A DNA stretch of 64,000 nt from Clonostachys chloroleuca (Eukaryota > Ascomycota > Sordariomycetes > Hypocreales > Bionectriaceae): NCBI GenBank assembly GCA_037952775.1, contig JBANAY010000003.1, positions 15,190,001 through 15,254,000 of the forward strand, in the 5' to 3' direction. The translations under genes and the position numbers were made by a program. Positions 57,198 through 64,000 of the stretch are shown here, one piece after another (the stretch's first letter is position 1; each line of letters opens with the position of its first letter). Under the pieces are notes generated by a model. The model ran no database searches. It was not told the DNA's origin and saw only the letters and a list, made by a program, of their open reading frames with translations.

Positions 57198-58219
57198 ACC
57201 TTTCCGGGTGCTGTGATGGAGGCCAGAGGCTCGGCAATGGAATACAAGAATCTAGAGGAGGTGTAAACGGCTTAATCAAGCGGCGGGAAGCGAGAAGTGA
57301 ACAGCCAGTCTGCCGTGGAAAGGCTACATGATGACGGAACCTTCTTTTGATACGGCTGAGGATGATAATAAGTATGCGACCAAACCATCCGGTCATGAGA
57401 GACGATTAGAGCAGACAATGACAACAGAGAAGATGATAGCAGATAACGTCTATTGAGATTTTTTTTTCGATATCTTAAAGCCTTTTGCGAATTAGTTTGG
57501 CCTTCGGTGTAGTGTCTTAAAGATGTCGATTGGATATAGGGTAATCTAGGAATGCCTTCAGGATTGAGGAGCTATGTATTCATTGTCCTGAGTTGTCCGG
57601 CCCTGGCAGCTTCCATTGCTGTTAAACTTTCTACTGAAAACCTCTTACGTTACGTCAGGAATGAGGGAGTTACAATGGTGCTAAAGCTTGCCAACAAAAG
57701 GTAAATGTAAACACGAGGCAGGCAAGGGAGCAATAACAAAGCTAAATTCCCTGCGCCTCATACTCCAAGCTTATGACTTTATTTTTGTGGTCCGCGTCAG
57801 TATTTGCACATGTCGACATTTGATGCCAGTATTGTGTCTAGATACACTTTATTACAGATAAAACCCAGTCCTATCACTCACCACTAAATGTAGCTACAAC
57901 CAAAAGATAACACTCGAATTGAAAATGGCTAAACTTTTGATGTGGCAACATGAACTAGGTTGCCTTTAGGTAAAGTTTGGTGTTGAGTTTTGTGATTGTT
58001 GCCCCAAAACCTTCAACGCGAAGCGTGATTCATCTGAACCTTTCTAGCCACGTAGACACCTCTGAAGTATATCCTGAATTAGTTAGTAGGCATATACCTA
58101 TATAAAGGTAAGGCACGGAACACTGGTTCGTCTTCTTTCTTCCACAAGTCACAGCTCTTTCTTTCCTTCTTTCCTTGAACTGAATATTCTTACGCACCAC
58201 GCATTTGAGGGATGTTGCA
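57198..58219. other. Intergenic upstream of F-box gene
   Basis: No supported gene. The right end carries the F-box gene TATA element and a C/T-rich leader. Confidence 0.45.
58099..58106 (+). promoter_or_regulatory. Candidate TATA box of the F-box gene
   Basis: TATATAAA lies 121 nt upstream of the ATG at 58220. Confidence 0.45.
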
Positions 58220-59308
58220 ATGTGCTCCCGGAAAAAGCAAAAATCGCCCGTGCCGGCACAAGCTCGCAAGAATGTTTTGCAGCCGCCAAACTGTCATCTA
58301 CTGAATAAGCTTCCCGATCCTATACTGGCAATGATTCTTCGCCGGCTGCCGCGCTTCATGCTCTTCGTCGTACGCCGGACATCCAGGAGGCTGAGCAAGG
58401 TACGCGGCGCCGTTGACCCATCACTGACTCTTGAGAGCACAGAGGGACTCGAGTACTTGGAGTTTTTGGCTCGAGATAGCCCGGCCAAATGGGTCTGCAG
58501 CAGTTGCTATACAGTGCACATCATGTCCCCCTCCTATGGTCCCTGCCGTCCACAGAAAACCAACTGCCCCAAGGATCGGGCTCATTTGAAGCATTTGAAA
58601 AGGAAGCTCTGCCCAATTGGTCCGCGCTACGATCACCGATTCGCCCAGTTCGTGCTCAAATATCGTCGCCTGTGCCAGGAGCCGGAGTGGAGCACAAGAG
58701 ACTGGTGCTCACTTTTTCACCTCATCATGGAGCCAATTGAGATCAGTTTTCGCCACGAACATTGGAGCTTCAAAGAGTGGAATCCTTGGCAATGGATCAG
58801 GCCGAGGATAGAAGGTGATTCTGTTTACATAGACCAGACTTTACTCTTCCGGCTACCCGACGGTTTCGGACTGGTGCAAGGAGCCCCCTATGGCGAGAAA
58901 TGGATCTGTGAGCACCAACCCTTTTGTGCGCCAGGTTGGTGGCATGGATTCAGCCAAAGTCAACGGATGTGGTTTCCTACTATTACAATGAGAAGGGACG
59001 AACGACACGTCCACCACGGACCACCGTTCTCTGACCCTCCTGCATATCAATATCATCCCGTCGGGGATGGTAATGACTGGGCGACTGTGGTACAAGCCGC
59101 AACGAGGGAGCCTGGCAAATTCTTCGAGGGCAGCTGCTATGTTTGCCCCACTAGGTTTGGGGTCATGGTCCGTGCTACGGACGTAAAACTATGGCGCCGG
59201 GAGTATATAGGATCCGAGAGTGTGGTGGCGACGGATGCATTCAAGAAGTCACATCCCAATAGGGTTCAGAACCCAGACACGTCATCAGAAGCGCTGACGC
59301 TTCACTGA
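58220..59308 (+). CDS. F-box domain protein
   Basis: This is a single-exon gene of about 362 residues. CHLLNKLPDPILAMILRRLP followed by RFMLFVVRRTSRRLSKV near residue 25-60 fits an F-box, the Skp1-binding module of SCF ubiquitin ligases. A segment with WVCSSCYTVH follows, and later C-rich pairs (CEHQPFC, CYVCPTRFG) suggest a metal site, as in many fungal F-box proteins. The middle is Trp/His-rich (EHWSFKEWNPWQWIRP, then GWWHGFSQSQRMW). There is no signal peptide. The likely role is substrate choice for ubiquitination; the target is unknown. The first in-frame ATG gives MCSRKKQKSPVPAQ. Confidence 0.75.
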   Translation: MCSRKKQKSPVPAQARKNVLQPPNCHLLNKLPDPILAMILRRLPRFMLFVVRRTSRRLSKVRGAVDPSLTLESTEGLEYLEFLARDSPAKWVCSSCYTVHIMSPSYGPCRPQKTNCPKDRAHLKHLKRKLCPIGPRYDHRFAQFVLKYRRLCQEPEWSTRDWCSLFHLIMEPIEISFRHEHWSFKEWNPWQWIRPRIEGDSVYIDQTLLFRLPDGFGLVQGAPYGEKWICEHQPFCAPGWWHGFSQSQRMWFPTITMRRDERHVHHGPPFSDPPAYQYHPVGDGNDWATVVQAATREPGKFFEGSCYVCPTRFGVMVRATDVKLWRREYIGSESVVATDAFKKSHPNRVQNPDTSSEALTLH

Positions 59309-59815
59309 GGGTCAGTGCACAACCTAAAACTACGAGAGTCTCGTTGGCGTGGCGATGGAACTGAATGTGGTTTGTTTAACTCGTTGTTTTGGCCACAGCG
59401 TGACTGCTTTGTTCGTCAGCGACGTGACTCACGGAAACCTTGGAAAAGTAGTTCACAGTTTTGCATCTGTTTTTTACACAAAAGTTTGAGAAGAACGGAT
59501 GAGAAGGTACCACCTGACAGATCCTAAAGGTGTTTAGTTCTATTAAGTAGGTAGTGGCAAGTACTCATCATCAAATTGGGCGCTGTAACTTCTGTTAAAC
59601 CATTACTTTATTTACCTAATAGGTAAGGTACTACTGATGGTTCAATCATGCGAGAGAGTAAAAGATGTCATGGTAGAGTAAGAGCGGACAGTAACTTTGG
59701 CTGGGAAAGCGGAGTGCACGAAAGTAAACAAAGATCTGGAGTATTAAAGCAGCGTCTTGGGCTGTTGATCCGGTTCTGGTTTTCTTCTCTCTTCATCGAT
59801 CGATACTCATTCAAA
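59309..59815. other. Intergenic
   Basis: No supported gene is seen between the F-box gene and the small membrane gene. Confidence 0.4.
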
Positions 59816-60172
59816 ATGTCGGATTCAACCACCATCATCTTCGGCGTCATCGGCGTCCTACTCACAGTCACCACCATCATCCTCGCAGTCGTGGGCCTTT
59901 GGCTCATGTACGAGGCCTAGCAGGTCAACCTGATGATGGCGGCGATGGCTAAGTACGAAATGGATGAAAAGCATGGTAGGGAAAAGGTAGCCAAAGAGAT
60001 CCCCGAAACTTCCTATCAGCCCCTTCCGGTCAAGTTCGCCAATTGGCGAAGGGAGGTGCGGAAGTCGCTTCGGGAGCTTTGGCGCTCTTTGACTGCCATG
60101 GTGTGGGGCTCAGTTCTGGCTTGGTTATTGGGAAGCCGCCGCTGGGATAGGCCTTCGTCTGCCGCCGTTTGA
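59816..60172 (+). pseudogene. Small single-pass membrane protein interrupted by TAG
   Basis: One frame of 119 codons begins MSDSTTIIFGVIGVLLTVTT, continues as a clear membrane helix and ends that segment with GLWLMYEA. A TAG at 59918-59920 follows, after which the same frame goes on with QVNLMMAAMAKYEMDEKHG and a basic tail (RREVRKSLRELWRSLTAM) to the TGA at 60170-60172. The downstream part has good coding character, so the TAG probably replaces a sense codon, perhaps Trp or Gln. Alternatives are a 34-residue membrane peptide, readthrough of TAG followed by C, or an intron ending at this TAG. The family is unknown. Confidence 0.55.
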
Positions 60173-60277
60173 CGCACCGAACAGACCTCAACCCCAGCGC
60201 ATCCTCCCGCTGAACCATTCTGAGCCAATTTTCGACATGTGTTTTCACAACAGCCTCGCCTATACAGACCTCGAAAC

Positions 60278-60422
60278 AGACCATGCCGCTGGATTGCTCC
60301 GAGCCATGCCGCTTGATTGGCCTGGAGCATGCCGCTGGATTGGCTTTCCAAAAAGACCATGCCGCTGGATTGCTCCGAGCCATGCCGCTTGATTGGTTTG
60401 GGGCATGCCGCTGGATTGGTGG
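60278..60422. repeat. Tandem dimer with 76-bp period
   Basis: Two adjacent copies start agaccatgccgctggattgc at 60278 and at 60354, with few differences. Inside each copy there are three shorter units around catgccgctggattgg, so it is a higher-order repeat of a roughly 25-bp unit. Confidence 0.85.
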
Positions 60423-60555
60423 TCAGATGGGCCTGTTGCTGGAGACGTTGAATGAGTCCTCGATCGGGGGTTTACTTTTGTGAGTTCACTCGTTTCTCCC
60501 CCCGTCCCCTCGCTTTCCCGCCCTCCCCTTTCCTCCCTTCCGCTCGTTTTTTCCC

Positions 60556-60596
60556 GGCTTCCGGGGGTTTTTTTTTTTTTTTTTCCCCCGGAAGCC
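60556..60596. repeat. Perfect 12-bp inverted repeat around T17
   Basis: ggcttccggggg (60556-60567), 17 T residues, then cccccggaagcc (60585-60596). The arms are perfectly complementary, so RNA or single-stranded DNA would form a strong GC-rich hairpin. Confidence 0.9.
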
Positions 60597-60723
60597 CAGC
60601 GGTCCTTTCTGTTTTCCGTTCGTTTTTTCATTGTCTTTCTTTGATTTAACTACAGCGATCCCTTTTTTAGGGAGCCGTCCCAGTACGGAAATAATATACT
60701 GGGGGGTGGGTTGGGTTGGCCCC

Positions 60724-60782
60724 AGCAGATATACTCGTACCTCATCGTGGTTGTTGGGTCTAGTAGCCGTCAAGGTGAAGCC
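60724..60782 (+). repeat. Diverged direct repeat, copy A
   Basis: About 59 nt, roughly 80 percent identical by eye to copy B at 60976-61033 (shared cores atatact, tacctca-cgtggttg, gtgaagcc). Differences are mostly transitions plus one gap. Confidence 0.7.
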
Positions 60783-60975
60783 AAAACGAGTATCTCGATC
60801 CTCCGTCCACGTCCCGACTGTCACAATGTGTGAGTGTTCTTTGATATTCCCAACAATTGATCAATGCCGCCATTGACTGACTGTATCAATACAAACTGTT
60901 GGAGTTCACGATCTGGTAGCTGGGATGTCTGAGACCGCGACGGCGATAAATATTGGGTAGTAAGGTTACTGTTAG

Positions 60976-61033
60976 AGCAAATATACTTCTACCTCACCGT
61001 GGTTGCTGGTTCAATAGCCACTAAAGTGAAGCC
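60976..61033 (+). repeat. Diverged direct repeat, copy B
   Basis: This is the second copy of the unit at 60724-60782, in the same orientation, 252 nt downstream. Confidence 0.7.
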
Positions 61034-61478
61034 ATCGCCATCACCACCATACAACTAGCTCAGAGTACCTACGAAAGGAGATAGAATAGCACGCAATTGA
61101 TACGCACTTTACAAACTATAATAAAATAATTCTTTCCTTGAAGTGATTATTATTTGTGCATTCATTGTGCTCAGGGTTGGTATAAATACACTTGGTCCGA
61201 ATCTTTGCCTCATCTCCAGTACTTATTACATAAGCTAGAAACTGCCAAAAGTAACATTGAAAAGATAATTACGCCGACTAGGATACAAATGGAGTGAATA
61301 AGGATGGCGTTCCTAAAAGGGCACCCACCTGAGTACGAAGAAAGTCCGGAACAACTGCATCCCATTTCTCAACAACGGTGTTTTGGAGCCCTGGTGGCTG
61401 CACAACAAGGAATAACATCAGTATTGCTTCATTCAGAATGATACAATCCGCCCCAGTTCTCGTTTCAGGTTTCAGGTT

Positions 61479-62560
61479 TCAATATCTGAGTATGCGGTTT
61501 GACAGGAAAAAGTCCCCCACTTGGTTTTGGACGTGGTCAAAGGTGGCGTAGTGGCAGCACTCGCTCTCTAAATGGTTGAAAAGAGCGGCGATGGTCGTAA
61601 ACGGTCGGCGGCATCTGTGGTTTGGGCAGTGATAGAGGACCTGCTGATCTGAATGAGACAGATTAAACAAAGATTAGCTGAAAAAACCTCTCCTCTGGGC
61701 TTGGAAAAGAGTGCTTTACTTACGCCTTGGGGAGTTGACATGCTGCGAAAGGGCATAGAGACTGTTGAATTCATGGGGGCAGAGATTGCACTGGTACGCG
61801 CGTCCGTTCCAGCATGTGTCGCCAACTTCATAGTGGACCGTGCCTTTCCACCCAATGAGTCTCTTCGTGATGACTCCGTACGGATCTTTGTCCCGGACAA
61901 ATCGGTAGGTCTCATCTCGGTTCAGTCCGGGCGCTTGAGGGCAACGGCCTGACTCCAGATGACCAGCTACTGCTGCGGCGTACGTATAACGTCGGTGGCA
62001 GAAGGGGCAGCTGGCTTGTTTCCCGCGATGACGGACCGATCTGAGGTGCTAAAATGACGCGAGATGGAGAAGTCAGCCTGCCGTTCAGCAACATCACTGT
62101 ACCACTAACTTGGTCGACCTACCGTCTTGATCGATTGGAGGGTTGGGAAAGACCGGTTGCACTCTCGGCAGTAGTTGTGGAAGGATACTTCGTGGTCATG
62201 GAGACCTTCGGCCGAAGGAAAGGTTCTTGCGCAGCGTCTGCAATCGCTGGGCCAGTGGTTGAATTTCTGGAGGTGACGCTGATGTTCCCTCCGACTTGGG
62301 CAAATGGCACCGCACACTTGGCATTTGAAACCACGTTGACGCATGCTGCAGACGTCGGCAAGCAGGCAATCTTGCTTGAGGAGGGTGAAGTGGCAATTCT
62401 GGAAGTGAGAAGAGAGAGAGGAAGAGGAAGAGAAAGAGGAAGAGGAAGAGGAAGAGGAAGAGAGGTTTCTGCCTGAGGCAGTCCTGAGAAACAGGAGCAA
62501 AGAGGGAAGGAAGGAACCACACACACCATTCCCCCACCATGATAAACAAGTACTACACAA
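61479..62560 (-). CDS. C2H2 zinc finger protein, 5' end uncertain
   Basis: This is a zinc-finger protein with at least five C2H2-like units. Exons are 62123 to about 62560, 61724-62048 and 61479-61648; the introns (74 and 75 nt) have clean GT-AG ends. In order: GFKCQVCGAICPSRREHQRH, SDCRRCARTFPSAEGLHDHE, YCRECNRSFPTLQSIK-THLRS, ASCPFCHRRYTYAAAVAGHL and AYQCNLCPHEFNSLYALSQH. The splice to the last exon gives HVNSPRHQQVLYHCPNHRCR and a final finger-like FTTIAALFNHLESE. The start is unclear: the frame runs back through a Ser-coding (TCTTCC)n microsatellite to an ATG at 62560. MRQRGFK (62344) is an alternative, as is an upstream exon spliced at the cttccag near 62400. Probable nucleic-acid binding; targets unknown. 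Confidence 0.7.
62409..62464. repeat. GA-rich microsatellite
   Basis: Imperfect gaagag/agagaggaag repeats. On the minus strand this reads as poly-serine or a pyrimidine tract near the 5' end of the C2H2 gene. Confidence 0.75.
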
Positions 62561-62670
62561 ATAACAATCACTTTAAGAAAAGAATAATTAAATCATGGTA
62601 TGTAAGGTGTATTTCAATTCCCGTGCTGTTCTATCTCCTTTTGTAGGCTGCTAACAATTTAGATGGTTAT

Positions 62671-63647
62671 CTAAGCCTTGTTGGTGTTGATCCAGTTAAC
62701 AAAGCTGCCAACCCAGGTGTATACACTAGCATAGCCCTTCCTAGCACATCTGTTACCCCAAGAGACAACGCCGAGAAGGATTCCAGAGGAGTTGACAATA
62801 AGGCCACCGCTGTCGCCACTGCAGGCACCCTTACCGCTAGTAGTGACACCAGCGCACCATATGGCGTTAGAGATGGACGAGGTGCCATATTGGTAGCGGC
62901 AGGTAGCGCGGGAGATGACGGAGACAGTGGCCGTTCGCAGGGCCGAGACGACACTGGTGCCGGTTTCGGTAGTAAGACCCTGTGTTCAGAGAAAATCATG
63001 AAGTATTAGCTTGTCGTGGACTTAATATGTACAAGTGTCCATCATGTACCGGCCAGCAACAGTGATAGAGGTGCTAGTAGAGGGGTCAGAACCCTGGACT
63101 GGAAGGGTCGCGTATTTGATGGTGGAGCTCTCAGAGATGCTGGATGATAGCTTCCAGATCGCAATGTCGTTGTAGGGGATATCATCCTTGACGGTGTAGC
63201 TAGAGTGGATCTTGATGGAGGAGACTCCGACCTGCTTACCACCGGAAGCCCGTGTCTGCGGAAAATGATGTAAGAAAGACTTCGAAGAAGTAGGACGCGA
63301 AAGGGGATTGAATTACAGCAGTTCCGACGCGGACCTTGACGGCAGAAGCGCGCACGCCCTCGGAGCAGTGTCCCGCAGTCAAAACAGTGTTGGCGTTCAA
63401 CAAGACACCACCGCAGAAGTGGGAGCCGCCGTCAGTCAGGCTGAAGGAAGAGAAATAAACTAAAGTTCAACCAGAGCCCGACAACTCAACCCAATGCAGT
63501 CAGACTGACAACGTAGGCGAATACGGAGATGGTGGCGGTTGTACCACCAGCAATATTGATGCTGATACCTCCATCTTCGGGAGGGAGAGTTGCTGCCATG
63601 GAGGCAACAAGCAGAATGGAGGCTGCGAGAGAGCGTACGGACACCAT
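62671..63647 (-). CDS. Secreted trypsin-like serine protease, two irregular splice junctions
   Basis: This is an extracellular S1A protease. MVSVRSLAASILLVASMAA is a signal peptide; SINIAGGTTATISVFAYVV corresponds to the mature N-terminal region. Catalytic residues are visible: His in TVLTAGHCSEG, Asp in PYNDIAIWKL and Ser in GACSGDSGGLIV. Exons are about 63505-63647, 63317-63440, 63050-63255 and 62671-62979. The 63256-63316 intron is regular. The first junction (VVS-LTDGGSHFCGG) has no GT donor that keeps the frame. The third (ITVAG then GLTTETGTSV) is one base out if its GT donor is used. Each would work with one additional G at the donor. The coding sequence between is unspoilt. It may be a very young pseudogene, or the sequence may lack bases. 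Confidence 0.72.
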
Positions 63648-64000
63648 TGTTGCTAGCGGTGTTGGGTAATGTGGTCGAAAAGGCTGGTTGTTCCAGATAC
63701 ATCTTCGTGAGCTGTGAGGGCAACGTTTTTACATATAGCTTCTATGACAGGGGTCAAAGCATCTATGCGGGTCTTCATTATCGACTTCCATATTTCAACT
63801 GTTCTTGTATTCCGTGAGAATCGCTGCGCCATTTGCAACTTGCCACTCCTTTACTCCATCAGCCCACGTTGTCGGGCCCTGGCTGCTTTATTGTTGTTAA
63901 ACTCTATTCTCTTTCTCTTCCATCTGGACCTGAACATCATGTGTGGGTCTTGTAACCACAGGTGAAAGTAATATGAAGTACCTAAGTGTTAGAACTGGAA
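63648..64000. other. Promoter side of the trypsin-like gene to window end
   Basis: No supported gene. Likely holds the trypsin-like gene promoter. Confidence 0.4.

Larger units (their letters stand above)
60173..61478. other. Repeat-rich intergenic region
   Basis: This region contains a 76-bp tandem repeat, a T17 hairpin and a diverged direct duplication, all listed separately. No supported gene is seen. It looks like a small island of degraded repetitive DNA. Confidence 0.5.

Noticed and set aside
1..64000. CRISPR arrays, operon-type ribosome sites, bacterial insertion sequences
   Set aside because: The window is eukaryotic. No regularly spaced repeats with unique spacers, no Shine-Dalgarno context and no transposase gene could be read.

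Overview
This window is nuclear DNA of a filamentous ascomycete (Pezizomycotina). The evidence is 45-130 bp GT-AG introns, roughly one gene per 2 kb on both strands, and families typical of these fungi: two Zn2Cys6 regulators, a bZIP/DUF3425 factor, a fungal rhodopsin-domain membrane protein, HET and DUF7924-like genes, a DUF2235 hydrolase, a PigL_N-ankyrin protein and a CYP65-like P450. The secreted proteases and peroxidase fit a plant-, insect- or litter-associated Sordariomycete-like fungus, but the species cannot be named from the sequence. Gene models below were spliced by hand from both strands.

Layout. 1-6.3 kb (all minus): a Zn2Cys6 regulator cut by the left edge, a DAO-type flavin oxidoreductase and a flavin-containing monooxygenase. 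8.3-12 kb (plus): a rhodopsin-domain protein and an SDR. 13.2-16.1 kb: a secreted subtilase; 16.3-16.8 kb: an unknown minus-strand gene. 17.6-26.5 kb (plus): DUF2235 hydrolase, GNAT, PigL_N-ankyrin protein and a second Zn2Cys6 regulator. 26.8 kb: tRNA-Lys(CUU). 28-29.5 kb: a GC-rich conserved fungal gene with one frame break. 29.9-32 kb: a decayed HET gene. 33.4-38.3 kb: secreted class II-type peroxidase and a P450. 38.8-41.8 kb (minus): coiled-coil protein and a Sulfotransfer_4-like protein. 42.6-43.8 kb: a decayed DUF7924-like gene. 44.8-48.7 kb: secreted DUF6055-like metalloprotease and a tail-anchored unknown. 49.2-52 kb: divergent bZIP factor/SDR pair. 53.1-56.1 kb: a membrane protein and an aldehyde dehydrogenase. 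57.1 kb: a second, identical tRNA-Lys on the other strand. 58.2-63.6 kb: F-box protein, small membrane protein with an in-frame TAG, C2H2 protein and a trypsin-like protease.

How genes may work together. The left-hand regulator/oxidase/monooxygenase trio and the divergent bZIP-SDR pair are the best candidates for local regulator-enzyme units. No PKS, NRPS or terpene synthase is present, so there is no evidence for a complete secondary-metabolite cluster. Subtilase, trypsin, DUF6055-like protease and peroxidase form a dispersed secretome component.

Main anomalies. Three otherwise well-preserved genes (subtilase, 28-kb gene, aldehyde dehydrogenase) are each broken by one missing base in a five-base G/C run. 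The trypsin gene has two splice junctions that are one base out. The HET gene, the DUF7924-like gene and the small membrane gene carry in-frame stops, nearly all TAG, of the kind that RIP (repeat-induced point mutation) makes from TGG or CAG codons. The first regulator has a 24-nt microexon that encodes part of its zinc cluster.
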